Part shown: positions 53,472 to 62,762 of the stretch, piece by piece
How positions within the stretch are numbered: position 1 is the stretch's first letter
Layout: each line of letters starts with the position of its first letter
From: Hoeflea_A sp965249925
GTDB taxonomy: Bacteria; Pseudomonadota; Alphaproteobacteria; Rhizobiales; Rhizobiaceae
Assembly: GCA_965249925.1 (NCBI GenBank)
Contig: OZ252260.1
Coordinates: 6,696,001 to 6,760,000, forward strand
Direction: 5' to 3'
Length of the DNA: 64,000 nucleotides
Notes under the pieces: generated by a model
Seen by the model: only the letters and a program-made list of their open reading frames with translations
Databases searched by the model: none
Told to the model about the DNA's origin: nothing
Program-made: the position numbers and the translations under genes

Positions 53472-53581
53472 ATGACGAGACAAGAATTTCCCGCTGACCA
53501 CGACGGGAAAGCGGCCGCCAGTCCGACCAAACCTGGCAGAAAAGTCACTCCAATACGGACCAGAACTGGAGGAAAGAGAAC

Positions 53582-54658
53582 ATGAAACGAGTGAGGAACC
53601 TGGCCCTGGCGGCGGCTGCCGTCATCTCGGTAACCGGCATGGCGTCGGCCGCGGACTACTACGAAGGAAAAACGATCACCTGCATTGTCCCCTATGCACC
53701 GGGCGGTGGCACCGACTCCTTCTTTCGAGTCGTCGTACCGCACTTGGCACGGCTGATTCCGGGGCAACCGGAAATCATCATCAACAACATGTCCGGGGCG
53801 GGCGGCATGAAGGCCAACAACTATGCGTCCAACGAAGCGCCGAACGATGGCTCGGAAATGCTCTGCGCACCTTGGCTGTCAATCGCTCAACTGACGCAGC
53901 GCGAGGGTGTTCGCTTCGACTATTCGAAAATGCGCCTTGTCGGCGGCGAAAGCGCGATCGACACGGCTATCATCTCGAAGGAAGTGGTCCCCGATGGCGA
54001 CCGCAGCAAGATCGGTCAGGCTTCGATCAAGCCCGTCATCGCCGGTTTGAGCCCCTCTTCCACGCTGGACCTGCGGCAGCGCCTCGGAATGGACATTCTC
54101 GGTGTCGACTACGCCTACGTGCCCGGTTATCGCGGACAGGCCAAGCAACTCCCCGCGTTTCTTTCGGGTGAAGTGCATGTGATCGGCTCCAACTACGGCA
54201 CCTACGCGTCGGGCGCGAAGGAGGCCTTTGTCGACAACGGACCGGGCATGTTGTGGGTGCACTATCCAAGTTTCGATGCGGATGGAAATCCGGTGCCAGC
54301 CAAGGTGTTGGAGGATCTTGGTGTGCCGCGTCTGGATGAGCTCCACCAGACCATGCACGGGTCTCCGCCCTCCGGTGAGAATTGGGAAGCTTTCAAAACC
54401 CTGCAGGCGCTTTCCAATATGGGACTTTCGGTCTGGTTGCCGGAAGGCACGCCGGATGCGGCGCTGGAGGCTCTGATGGCGGGTTGGTATGCGTTGCCGA
54501 ACGATCCGGAGTTCATCGCTGCTCACGAGAAGGCCTTCGGCAAACCGGTGAATTTCCTGAGCCATGACGACGCGCTGTTGTCGCAGCAGGCTGTCGGTAC
54601 CGTTTCGCCGGAAATGACCAAGTTCTTCCAGGACTACATCGCCAAGGGCGAACAGTAG
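53582..54658 (+). CDS. tripartite tricarboxylate transporter substrate-binding protein (TctC/Bug-like)
   Basis: A 358-residue periplasmic protein with a signal peptide of about 23 residues (end ASA). The mature start DYYEGKTITCIVPYAPGGGTDSFFRVV matches the TctC/Bug family, in which the PxxPGGxxD-type loop binds a carboxylate of the ligand; PEIIINNMSGAGGMKANNY is the next conserved block. It should deliver the ligand to the TctA-TctB fusion. A GGAGG site precedes the ATG. A strong stem-loop (54667-54690) follows the stop. Confidence 0.88.
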   Translation: MKRVRNLALAAAAVISVTGMASAADYYEGKTITCIVPYAPGGGTDSFFRVVVPHLARLIPGQPEIIINNMSGAGGMKANNYASNEAPNDGSEMLCAPWLSIAQLTQREGVRFDYSKMRLVGGESAIDTAIISKEVVPDGDRSKIGQASIKPVIAGLSPSSTLDLRQRLGMDILGVDYAYVPGYRGQAKQLPAFLSGEVHVIGSNYGTYASGAKEAFVDNGPGMLWVHYPSFDADGNPVPAKVLEDLGVPRLDELHQTMHGSPPSGENWEAFKTLQALSNMGLSVWLPEGTPDAALEALMAGWYALPNDPEFIAAHEKAFGKPVNFLSHDDALLSQQAVGTVSPEMTKFFQDYIAKGEQ

Positions 54659-54666
54659 GACCGCGT

Positions 54667-54690
54667 TGCGGGCCGGTTCGCCGGCCCGCA
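54667..54690 (+). other. stem-loop after the TctC-like gene
   Basis: A perfect 10-bp GC-rich stem (TGCGGGCCGG with CCGGCCCGCA) capped by a TTCG tetraloop starts 9 bases after the binding-protein stop. There is no T-run, so full termination is unlikely; it probably protects the 3' end of the binding-protein message within the operon. Confidence 0.65.
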
Positions 54691-54721
54691 AAACAAGCGA
54701 TTGCAACAAGAACTGGTGCCA

Positions 54722-55585
54722 ATGCAAACGGAACCGCTGACAGACGGCTTTGGCCTCAGGATCACCGGCGTGGACGTGACGGCGCTGTCGGATGACCAAC
54801 GCGACTGTATTGTCGAAGCCAGCAACCGTGAGGGGGTCCTCCACCTGCCGGGGCAAACCCTGACCGATGCCGAACAATTGGCTTTCACCGGCCTCTTTGG
54901 AGAGGTCCGCACTCTACGAGCCAACAGGCACCGCGCGTCAAAACGGCCGCCGGGTATCGTGGAGATCTCGAATGTCGATGCGGATGGCAATCTGATGGAG
55001 CCCGATGCAAAGACGCTGCAGTTTTCCAAGGGCAACCGGCTCTGGCATTCGGACTATTCCTACACCCAGGAAAGGGCGGCACAGTCTTTGCTCTACGCCG
55101 AGGAAGCCGTCAATGAGGGAGGCGAGACCGAGTTCGCCGACATGCAGGGCGCCTACGATGCGCTCCCGGAACGCGAGAAACAGCGCCTGGAAGGCCTGGT
55201 CGGCGTTCACGATCGCTTCCACTCGCGTCTTCGCTCCGGCTATACCGATTTTACCGAAGAAGAGCGGGCTGCCGCGGGTTCGGCAAAACATCCGCTCATC
55301 AGCGTCCATCCGGTCACCGGCCGTCGCTCCATTCTGATCGGCAGCCATGTCAGCGCGATTATCGGCATGGACGATGGCGCTGCCGAAGCGCTGCTCTCCG
55401 GGCTTTTGCAGCACGCAACACAACCGCAATTCGTTTATCGCCACACCTGGGCACCGGGCGACCTGATCATTTGGGACAACCGATCGACACTGCATCGCGG
55501 CCGCCCGGCAGACCCGGGACAGCGCCGTGTCATGCGACGCACCGCTGTGCACGATCCGGCAGTCACAAATGCCTCCACACCATAA
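54722..55585 (+). CDS. TauD/TfdA family 2-oxoglutarate-dependent dioxygenase
   Basis: A 287-residue Fe(II)/2-oxoglutarate oxygenase. The iron ligands are H109 and D111 (WHSDYSY) and the distal His in STLHRGRP; the 2-oxoglutarate Arg is in RRVMRRTAVHD. Family members hydroxylate taurine, phenoxyacetates (TfdA, an aryl-ether cleaver) or other acids. The ATG at 54722 is used; a TTG 21 bases upstream is possible, and neither has a clear ribosome-binding site. An aryl-ether-cleaving role is attractive beside the two O-demethylases but is only an inference. Confidence 0.87.
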   Translation: MQTEPLTDGFGLRITGVDVTALSDDQRDCIVEASNREGVLHLPGQTLTDAEQLAFTGLFGEVRTLRANRHRASKRPPGIVEISNVDADGNLMEPDAKTLQFSKGNRLWHSDYSYTQERAAQSLLYAEEAVNEGGETEFADMQGAYDALPEREKQRLEGLVGVHDRFHSRLRSGYTDFTEEERAAAGSAKHPLISVHPVTGRRSILIGSHVSAIIGMDDGAAEALLSGLLQHATQPQFVYRHTWAPGDLIIWDNRSTLHRGRPADPGQRRVMRRTAVHDPAVTNASTP

Positions 55586-55597
55586 CGGGATTGGGCA

Positions 55598-56665
55598 ATG
55601 ACCATTCACAAACCAGCACCCTATCAGCGCAATGCATGGTATGCGGCATCCCTTGGCGCGGATGTTACGGAACAGCCGCTCCGCCGGCTGATCATGAATG
55701 AGCCGGTTGTTCTTTTCCGCACCAGCGACGGTCTGCCGGCGGCGCTGGAAGACCGATGCTGCCACAGACTAGCGCCGCTCAGCCCGGGTCAATTGATCGC
55801 CGATGAGATCGAATGCCCCTATCATGGTCTGCGCTTCGATCGACATGGTCACTGCACCCATGTCCCCGGACAGACCGACATCCCCCGAAGGGCATGCGTG
55901 CAAAGCTACCCGCTTGCGGAACGCTATGGTTTCGTGTGGATCTGGATGGGGAATCCGGACCGGGCCGACCTCGCTTTGCTGCCCGATTGGCACTGGGCTG
56001 AGGACGATGCATGGACCTCGCTGCATGGCGCCTTTCACATCGACTGCCACTACATGCTGTCCATCGACAACCTGATGGACCTGAGCCACATCGGCTATGT
56101 CCACAAGACGACCATCGGCAGCGCCAGCGACGGCGAGATGGCACAGGTCAATACGCTGTCCCAGAACGACCGCGTGACCGTGCGGCGCTGGGTTCCCGAT
56201 CAGCCGCCGTCTCCGACCTATCGAAAGAAGCTGGGATCGGCGGATCCGATCGACCGTTGGCAGCTGATAGAGTTCCAGCCGCCCTGTTACATCCGCACCT
56301 TCAAGGGTCTTGGACACCGCATACACGGAAAGCCCGGATACGACTTTACCTCAGCCGACAGCGATCCGCCGGAGGGTGCATTGTCGGTCAGCCGGGGCAA
56401 TACCTGTGTCACACCGGAAACCGATGCATCCTGCCACTATTTTACGGTGCACTGCCATTATCGGGAAACCGACAAGGATATGCTCGACATGATCTGGCGG
56501 CAGACGGTCGAAACGCTCAACCAGGACATCGAGATCCTGAAGCTCACCCAGGAGAACATGGAAACCAAGCCCGATGCATCCATGGTCTTCATTCATGTCG
56601 ACGAAGGGGTCGAAAAGGCCCGTCAGCTGGCGAGGCTGGCCGCTCGACAGACGTCCGGCATCTGA
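55598..56665 (+). CDS. Rieske oxygenase, vanillate O-demethylase (VanA)-like
   Basis: A 355-residue oxygenase component. The Rieske ligands are C54-x-H56 and C73-x2-H76 (CCHR...CPYH), and NLMDLSHIGYVH near 155-166 carries the mononuclear-iron residues. The short VanA-like form without a beta subunit removes O-methyl groups as formaldehyde. A VanB-type reductase should supply electrons, but none is encoded here. It is the last gene of the LigM operon and converges with aapP (28 bases apart). Confidence 0.9.
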   Translation: MTIHKPAPYQRNAWYAASLGADVTEQPLRRLIMNEPVVLFRTSDGLPAALEDRCCHRLAPLSPGQLIADEIECPYHGLRFDRHGHCTHVPGQTDIPRRACVQSYPLAERYGFVWIWMGNPDRADLALLPDWHWAEDDAWTSLHGAFHIDCHYMLSIDNLMDLSHIGYVHKTTIGSASDGEMAQVNTLSQNDRVTVRRWVPDQPPSPTYRKKLGSADPIDRWQLIEFQPPCYIRTFKGLGHRIHGKPGYDFTSADSDPPEGALSVSRGNTCVTPETDASCHYFTVHCHYRETDKDMLDMIWRQTVETLNQDIEILKLTQENMETKPDASMVFIHVDEGVEKARQLARLAARQTSGI

Positions 56666-56693
56666 CGCCACTGGAGGCTGAGCGTCATCTGCG

Positions 56694-57500
56694 TTAATGC
56701 AGAATCTGGCTCAGGAACAGTTTTGTTCGCTCATGCTGCGGATTGTCGAAGAACTCGTCCGGTTCGTTCTGCTCGACGATCTGGCCCTGGTCCATGAAGA
56801 TCACCCGGTTTGCGACCTGTCGCGCGAAACCCATTTCGTGGGTGACGCACAGCATGGTCATACCCTCCTGAGCCAGGCCGACCATGGTGTCCAGCACTTC
56901 TTTGATCATCTCAGGATCGAGCGCCGAGGTCGGTTCGTCGAACAGCATGATCCGAGGATTCATGCAAAGCGACCGGGCGATGGCCACGCGCTGCTGCTGA
57001 CCACCAGACAGCTGCCCCGGATACTTATACGCCTGCTCCGGAATCTTGACCCGCTCAAGAAAATGCATGGCGATCTCATCGGCTTCCTTCTTGGGCATCT
57101 TGCGAACCCAGATCGGTGCCAGCGTGCAGTTCTCCATGATGGTGAGATGCGGAAACAGGTTGAAGTGCTGAAAGACCATGCCCACTTCACGGCGCACCTC
57201 ATCGATCTTTTTGAGATCGTTGGTCAGTTCGATTCCGTCGACGACGATCTTGCCCTGCTGGTGTTCCTCGAGCCGGTTGATGCAGCGGATCATCGTCGAT
57301 TTACCGGACCCCGAGGGCCCGGCAATGACGATACGTTCGCCGCGCATCACTTTCAGATTGATGTCACGCAGGACGTGAAAGTCACCGAACCATTTATTCA
57401 TGCCGACGATCTCGACCGCCACGTCCGTTTTGGACACGGTCATCTTTGAGCGGTCGATTTCCACTTCCTGTTGTTCCTGTGCAGCAGTGTCCGCCATCAT
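56694..57500 (-). CDS. aapP: general amino-acid ABC transporter ATP-binding protein AapP
   Basis: A 268-residue ABC ATPase. Walker A is AGPSGSGKST, the signature is LSGGQQQRVAIARS and Walker B is IMLFDEPTSALDPE. HEMGFARQVANRV is typical of polar-amino-acid uptake ATPases. It is the last gene of the aapJQMP operon, whose order matches the well-known general L-amino-acid permease of Rhizobium, and follows aapM by 8 bases. Confidence 0.95.
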   Translation of the reverse strand: MMADTAAQEQQEVEIDRSKMTVSKTDVAVEIVGMNKWFGDFHVLRDINLKVMRGERIVIAGPSGSGKSTMIRCINRLEEHQQGKIVVDGIELTNDLKKIDEVRREVGMVFQHFNLFPHLTIMENCTLAPIWVRKMPKKEADEIAMHFLERVKIPEQAYKYPGQLSGGQQQRVAIARSLCMNPRIMLFDEPTSALDPEMIKEVLDTMVGLAQEGMTMLCVTHEMGFARQVANRVIFMDQGQIVEQNEPDEFFDNPQHERTKLFLSQILH

Positions 57501-57508
57501 GTTTCCCT

Positions 57509-58888
57509 CTAGGTTCTGTGGCCCGTATCCAGGCGGCGTTCCATGTAGGCTGAGTATTTCGACATGCCGTAGCAGAAGAAAATGTAAACCAGCGCAGCAA
57601 ACATATAGCCGGTGGTCGATTGCACCGGCGACGCCCAGGTCGGGTCGCTGTAGCTGGTCTGGATTTGTCCAAGAAAGTCGAACAAGCCGATGATGGAAAC
57701 CAATGTTGTGTCTTTGAACAGTCCGATGAATGTGTTGACGATCCCCGGTATGACCAGGGTCAGCGCTTGCGGCAGGATGATCATCCGCATCATTTGCCAG
57801 TAACCCAGACCAAGCGCCATCGCGCCTTCGTACTGGCCTCTGGGTATGGCCTGCAGTCCGCCACGCACGACTTCCGCCATATAAGCGGCCGAGAATAGCG
57901 CAACACCAATGAGCGCTCTCAGAAGCTTATCGAAACTGACGCCCTCCGGCAGAAACAGCGGCAGCATGACCGAGGCCATGAACAGCACTGTAATCAGCGG
58001 GACGCCCCGCCAGAATTCGATAAAGATGACCGAAAAGAGCCGCACAATCGGCATCTGTGACCGGCGCCCCAAGGCAAGCGCGACGCCGATCGGAAGCGAG
58101 GCGACGATACCGGTAATGGCGATCACAAGGGTGACAAGCAATCCGCCCCAGCGCGGCGTTTCTATCTTTTCGAGTCCGAAATTGATCTCGGTCAGTACGA
58201 GAATCAATGCAATTGCTGCCATACCGATAAGCACATTTCTCATCGATGGGACCGGATCGGAAGCCGTGCCCCGTGCCATGCCGTATGCAATTGCCAGCAG
58301 GATGAGAGTCACAATGACATAATCGACCCAGAATTTGACGGCGGACGGTTCCATGATGCTGTTCGGCAACAGGAACCCGCCATATTGAAGATTACCGCCG
58401 GTCAATAGGATGAATGAGGCTACCGGCATCACCACAAGAAAAAACGCAATGTTGAACACCTTGAAGGGTGCAGCCGGTATCAGCATCGGAATGATGCTTC
58501 CGAAGAACAGCAGAAAGACTATGTTAACCCGCCATTGCTGGTCGTCTGGATAGACGCCGTAGATGAACTGGTTCAAGTTCGCACCGACGTAGGCCCAACA
58601 GGCGCCGAACCAGCCGTTCGGATGCACCCCATCCTGTGCGATGGTAGTACAGGCTTCCCGATCGCTGCCGGTCCATACCGCGTCGACCAGTGCAAAATTG
58701 ATCAACGGCGGCACAACAACATAGAGGGCGTAGACCACCGCAACCGTCAAGATCGTGTTCATCCAGCTGGAGAACAGGTTGGCGCGAAGCCAGCCAACCA
58801 GTCCGACGGATGACACCGGCGGCGCCGTCTCGGGGACCATTTGCTCCCGGACGAACGAGGCTGAGGGGTTCTGAGTACCGTCGACCAT
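57509..58888 (-). CDS. aapM: general amino-acid ABC transporter permease AapM
   Basis: A 459-residue inner-membrane permease, longer than simple amino-acid permeases because of an extra N-terminal region with three to five helices. The conserved permease loop near the C-terminus reads EVVRGGLQAIPRGQYEGAMALG (EAA-type motif, about 355-376). It pairs with AapQ as the transmembrane part of the transporter. It lies four bases downstream of aapQ. Confidence 0.93.
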   Translation of the reverse strand: MVDGTQNPSASFVREQMVPETAPPVSSVGLVGWLRANLFSSWMNTILTVAVVYALYVVVPPLINFALVDAVWTGSDREACTTIAQDGVHPNGWFGACWAYVGANLNQFIYGVYPDDQQWRVNIVFLLFFGSIIPMLIPAAPFKVFNIAFFLVVMPVASFILLTGGNLQYGGFLLPNSIMEPSAVKFWVDYVIVTLILLAIAYGMARGTASDPVPSMRNVLIGMAAIALILVLTEINFGLEKIETPRWGGLLVTLVIAITGIVASLPIGVALALGRRSQMPIVRLFSVIFIEFWRGVPLITVLFMASVMLPLFLPEGVSFDKLLRALIGVALFSAAYMAEVVRGGLQAIPRGQYEGAMALGLGYWQMMRMIILPQALTLVIPGIVNTFIGLFKDTTLVSIIGLFDFLGQIQTSYSDPTWASPVQSTTGYMFAALVYIFFCYGMSKYSAYMERRLDTGHRT

Positions 58889-58892
58889 GGCC

Positions 58893-60089
58893 CTACCTCT
58901 CCACCAGCGCGACGCGCGCGTTGTACCAGTTCATGAAAGCCGAGGTCAGTAACGATAGGGTCAGATAGGTCAGCATGGTGATCCCGAGGATTTCCACAGC
59001 CTGCCCCGTCTGGTTCAGTGCCGTCCCAGCAAACACTGAAACGAGCTCCGGATAGGCGATCGCAACCGCAAGCGACGAGTTTTTTGTCAGATTCAGGTAC
59101 TGACTGGTCAACGGCGGAATGATGACCCGAAGCGCCTGCGGAATGATCACAAGGCGCAAGGTCGGTCCAGGCCGCAGTCCGACGGCGTAGGAGGCTTCCG
59201 TCTGCCCCTTGTCGATGGCCAGAATACCGGCACGCACGATTTCAGCGATGAACGCCGCGGTATAGGTCGAAAGCGCCAGCAGCAGGGCGATGAACTCCGG
59301 TATAACCGTGAAGCCACCGCTCGGCCGAAAACCGCCAGCTACCGGATGGTCGAATACAAGCGGCAGACCGGTAGCGAGAAATACCACAAGCGGCAATCCG
59401 ACGATCAGACCCAGTCCGGTCAAGAAAATGGGAAACTGTTCGCCGGTCGCCATCTGCCGTTTGTGTGCCCACTTGGATATGGCATAGGTCAGGATGATAC
59501 CCAGAACAAAGGCGATAACGGTTATAAAAAACAGCTCCTGTGGAATCGGTCTTGGGGCGAACCAGCCCCGATTGTTTAACAATCCGAAAAAGCCGAGTTC
59601 ATAGCTTTCTCTTGTTTGCGGGAGCAGCCGCAAAACACCGAAATACCAGATGAAGATATGAAGCAGCAGGGGAATATTGCGAAAGATCTCGACGTAAAAT
59701 GAAGCGACCAACCGCACCACGAAATTCGTCGACAACCGTGCCACGCCGACGATGAAGCCCATGATCGTTGCCAGAAAAATGCCAAGTACGGCGATGATGA
59801 TCGTATTGAGCAGACCGACAAAATAGACCCTGCCGTAACTGGATTCGGCCTGGCTGTATTCAATCAACGACTGGCCGACGGCAAACCCGGCATTCTTATC
59901 AAGAAAACCAAACCCCGATGCGATTCCCTGGTCAGCCAGGTTCGCGAACATATTCATGACGCCGATGGTGACCAGATAAGCAATGACCGCCAGCAGAACG
60001 ATCTGGTAAACCCAGCCCCGTACCTTGGGATCGTTGAATATCGCGACCTTCGGCTGCCCGACGTCCGGTGAAACGCCCTGAAGAGCCAT
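58893..60089 (-). CDS. aapQ: general amino-acid ABC transporter permease AapQ
   Basis: A 398-residue permease of the same family as AapM. EIVRAGILAIDKGQTEASYAVGL is the EAA-type loop (about 310-332). The ATG at 60089 was chosen because AGGAG lies 9 bases upstream and the family begins about 30 residues before the first helix; a longer frame to 60311 would run into aapJ. A stem-loop (60178-60203) lies between aapJ and aapQ. Confidence 0.93.
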   Translation of the reverse strand: MALQGVSPDVGQPKVAIFNDPKVRGWVYQIVLLAVIAYLVTIGVMNMFANLADQGIASGFGFLDKNAGFAVGQSLIEYSQAESSYGRVYFVGLLNTIIIAVLGIFLATIMGFIVGVARLSTNFVVRLVASFYVEIFRNIPLLLHIFIWYFGVLRLLPQTRESYELGFFGLLNNRGWFAPRPIPQELFFITVIAFVLGIILTYAISKWAHKRQMATGEQFPIFLTGLGLIVGLPLVVFLATGLPLVFDHPVAGGFRPSGGFTVIPEFIALLLALSTYTAAFIAEIVRAGILAIDKGQTEASYAVGLRPGPTLRLVIIPQALRVIIPPLTSQYLNLTKNSSLAVAIAYPELVSVFAGTALNQTGQAVEILGITMLTYLTLSLLTSAFMNWYNARVALVER

Positions 60090-60177
60090 TGTGCAAAACT
60101 CCTGCCCGAGCTGACGCCTGTTGTTCAGTTCGGGTTTGTGTCCCCATGTCCGCCTTTGGCGACGGATCTTATGTGAA

Positions 60178-60203
60178 CCACCCGGCGCCAAAGCGCCGGG
60201 TGG
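60178..60203 (-). other. stem-loop between aapJ and aapQ
   Basis: A perfect 11-bp stem (CCACCCGGCGC with GCGCCGGGTGG) and a four-base loop lie 17 bases after the aapJ stop, in a 130-base gap inside the operon. No T-run follows, so some transcripts can pass. Such elements commonly stabilise the binding-protein message and keep its level above that of the permease genes. Confidence 0.75.
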
Positions 60204-60219
60204 AATAAATCGAAGAGGC

Positions 60220-61239
60220 TTAACGGATCGGCGGACCGTACTGGAGACCGCCCTTGTTCCACTGGGCGTTGATGCCACGTGAAATCCCGAGCTGCGTATC
60301 GGGACCGACATTACGATCGAACGTTTCGCCGTAATTGCCGATGGTCTTGATCACATTGTAGGCCCAGTCGTTGCTCAGTCCGATGGCGCTGCCGAACTCG
60401 CCTTCCGTTCCGAGCAGACGCTTGATGGCCGGGTTGTTGCTGTCCTTCATTTCGTCGACATTGGCCTGCGTCACACCAAGTTCTTCGGCATTCAGCATGG
60501 CGAAATGAGTCCACTTGACGATGTTCAGCCACTGGTCGTCGCCCTGCCGAACCACCGGTCCGAGCGGTTCTTTCGAGATGACCTCGGGAAGAACGACGTG
60601 GGCGTTTGGATCGGTCAGTTTGAGACGCTGTGCATAAAGACCGGATTGGTCCGTTGTGTAGACGTCACACCGTCCCGCATCGTAAGCCGCGACAACCTCG
60701 TCGGCTTTTTCGAAGGCCACCAGCTCGTATTCCATGTTGTTGGCACGGAAATAGTCGGCAACGTTCAACTCAGTCGTCGTGCCGGTGTTCGTGCACACCG
60801 ACGCACCGGAGAGCTGCAGGGCCGAGTTGATGCCCATGTCCTTGCGGATCATGAAGCCTTGGCCATCATAGTAGTTGACGACCGAGAAATTGAGACCCAG
60901 CGCGGTATCGCGGCTCATCGTCCAGGTGGTGTTACGCGACAACAGGTCGACATCGCCCGACTGCAGCGCGGTAAAGCGCTCTTTTGCCGAGAGCGGGGTG
61001 AATTTCACCTTCTCAGGATCGCCGAAAACGGCGGCGGCAACGGCATGGCAAAAGTCAACGTCGAGGCCGGACCAGTTTCCGTTTTCGTCCTGATTGGAAA
61101 ACCCTGGCAGGCCCTGACTCACGCCACACTGAATAGAATCCTTACCCTTCACGTCGTCCAGGGTCGCGGCGGATACAGCACCGGCGGTCAGGCCGAGCGC
61201 CGCTGTGCCGACGATCGCCGACAACAATATTTTTGTCAT
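60220..61239 (-). CDS. aapJ: general amino-acid ABC transporter substrate-binding protein AapJ
   Basis: A 339-residue periplasmic amino-acid-binding protein. The signal peptide covers about 1-24 (end VSA). The start of the mature chain, DDVKGKDSIQCGVSQGLPGFS, and GLDVDFCHAVAAAVFGDPEKVKF are typical of AapJ/BztA proteins. It is the first gene of aapJQMP and is divergent from metC, as known from Rhizobium. It binds a broad range of L-amino acids in characterised relatives. Confidence 0.95.
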   Translation of the reverse strand: MTKILLSAIVGTAALGLTAGAVSAATLDDVKGKDSIQCGVSQGLPGFSNQDENGNWSGLDVDFCHAVAAAVFGDPEKVKFTPLSAKERFTALQSGDVDLLSRNTTWTMSRDTALGLNFSVVNYYDGQGFMIRKDMGINSALQLSGASVCTNTGTTTELNVADYFRANNMEYELVAFEKADEVVAAYDAGRCDVYTTDQSGLYAQRLKLTDPNAHVVLPEVISKEPLGPVVRQGDDQWLNIVKWTHFAMLNAEELGVTQANVDEMKDSNNPAIKRLLGTEGEFGSAIGLSNDWAYNVIKTIGNYGETFDRNVGPDTQLGISRGINAQWNKGGLQYGPPIR

Positions 61240-61544
61240 TTTACAACCTTCTCTGTTGTGTTTTGGTCACTCCCATAAAAGCCTTGCGACACGGTGACGA
61301 CCGAAGCCGACCCTGCCTGTCCAAATGCTTTTGACGCCGGTATCACATTCTCAAATCAGCGCTTGGGTCAAGTGTTGATGTCCGATTTCCGACATTTCGA
61401 TGCCAGAATGGTAAAACCAGCCGGTCAAAGGTCGTTTTTTGGCAGATATTTTCGAATTGCGCCGTCGTTGCCGGCAGAAACGGCTTTCATCCACACGCCG
61501 CCTCATTGTAGACCAGAGCCACACCTCACAGCACGGGATTGACT
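61240..61544. other. 305-base intergenic region between divergent aapJ and metC
   Basis: This holds the divergent promoters. I see no SAM-II-type riboswitch core, no strong terminator and no extra gene. A GCCGGCAGAAACGGC-like short dyad is present near 61465-61482 but is not striking. Nothing else was recognised. Confidence 0.5.
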
Positions 61545-62738
61545 ATGGCCGACCAAAACGACAAGCCGAATTGGCGCATCGCCACCACCCTCACCCATGC
61601 GGGCAACAATCCGCACGACTTCCATGGCTTTGTCAATCCGCCTGTCGTACACGCGTCAACGGTGCTGTTTCCGGACGCCGCCACGCTGCAGAATCGCAAC
61701 CAGAGATACACCTACGGAACCCATGGTACGCCCACAACAGATGCACTGGCCGAAGCGGTCAATGCTCTGGAAGGGTCGGCCGGCACCATCATCGTTCCCT
61801 CCGGCCTTGCGGCTGTGACCGTACCGCTTTTGGCGTTTCTCAAGACCGGCGATCACGCACTCGTGGTCGATTCGGTCTATTTCCCGACACGGCGCTTTTG
61901 CGATCGCACATTGCGCGATCTCGGTATCGAGGTAACCTACTATGATCCGAAAATCGGTGCCGGTATCGAGCGCCTGATGCGCGACAACACGCGCGTGGTC
62001 TTCACTGAGAGTCCCGGCTCCAACACCTACGAAATCCAGGATATTCCGGCCATCACCGCCGTCGCCCACCGGCACGGAGCCGTCGTTATGCTCGACAACA
62101 CCTGGGCGACACCGCTCTACTTCAAACCGCTCGATTTCGGCGTCGACATCAGTATCCAGGCCGCAACGAAATACCCGTCCGGACATTCCGATGTACTGCT
62201 CGGCCTGGTTTCGGCCAATGAGGCGCATTGGCAGCGGCTGAAGGAGACCCAGATGATTCTCGGTGTCTGCGCCAATCCCGATGACAGCTATCTGGTACTG
62301 CGTGGCCTCAGAACCATGGGGGTGCGCCTCGAGCATCATAGCAGGTCCGCGCTGACCATCGCCAATGCCCTGATCGACAAGCCCGGTGTGGCACGTGTCC
62401 TGCATCCGGCGCTGCCTGATTTTCCGGGCCACGCGCTGTGGAAGCGTGACTTCACCGGATCGAGCGGCCTTTTTTCCATCGTGCTTTCCGGAAATGGCGA
62501 TTCTGAAAAGCGCAAAGCCCGTGTCCACGCATTTCTCGACGCGCTCGAGATCTTTGGACTGGGATACTCCTGGGGTGGTTACGAAAGCCTCGCTGTTCCG
62601 GTTTCGCTGGGCGACCGAACCATCGCTAAGGGCCCGGAGGAAGGCCCGGTCATTCGATTGCAGATCGGGCTTGAGGATATTGAGGACCTGTTAGAGGATA
62701 TCGAGCGCGGTCTGGCAGCGGCCGCCGCGGTGCATTGA
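61545..62738 (+). CDS. metC: cystathionine beta-lyase
   Basis: A 397-residue Cys/Met-metabolism PLP enzyme. The PLP lysine is in SIQAATKYPSGHSD (about K210) and the phosphate-contacting aspartate is in VVMLDNTWATPLY. RYTYGTHGTPTTDAL and the SWGGYESLAVP C-terminal segment are typical of MetC. It converts cystathionine to homocysteine, pyruvate and ammonia. The ATG at 61545 was used; the frame upstream starts only at a TTG six bases earlier. Its position beside aapJ matches Rhizobium. A gene for a binding protein follows after 24 bases and could be co-transcribed. Confidence 0.93.
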   Translation: MADQNDKPNWRIATTLTHAGNNPHDFHGFVNPPVVHASTVLFPDAATLQNRNQRYTYGTHGTPTTDALAEAVNALEGSAGTIIVPSGLAAVTVPLLAFLKTGDHALVVDSVYFPTRRFCDRTLRDLGIEVTYYDPKIGAGIERLMRDNTRVVFTESPGSNTYEIQDIPAITAVAHRHGAVVMLDNTWATPLYFKPLDFGVDISIQAATKYPSGHSDVLLGLVSANEAHWQRLKETQMILGVCANPDDSYLVLRGLRTMGVRLEHHSRSALTIANALIDKPGVARVLHPALPDFPGHALWKRDFTGSSGLFSIVLSGNGDSEKRKARVHAFLDALEIFGLGYSWGGYESLAVPVSLGDRTIAKGPEEGPVIRLQIGLEDIEDLLEDIERGLAAAAAVH

Positions 62739-62762
62739 ACCCGAAGCAAGAGGTGCGGCAGT

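Noticed and set aside
61240..61544. A SAM-II riboswitch upstream of metC
   Set aside because: Such elements are common before methionine genes in alphaproteobacteria, but no matching pseudoknot core could be seen here.
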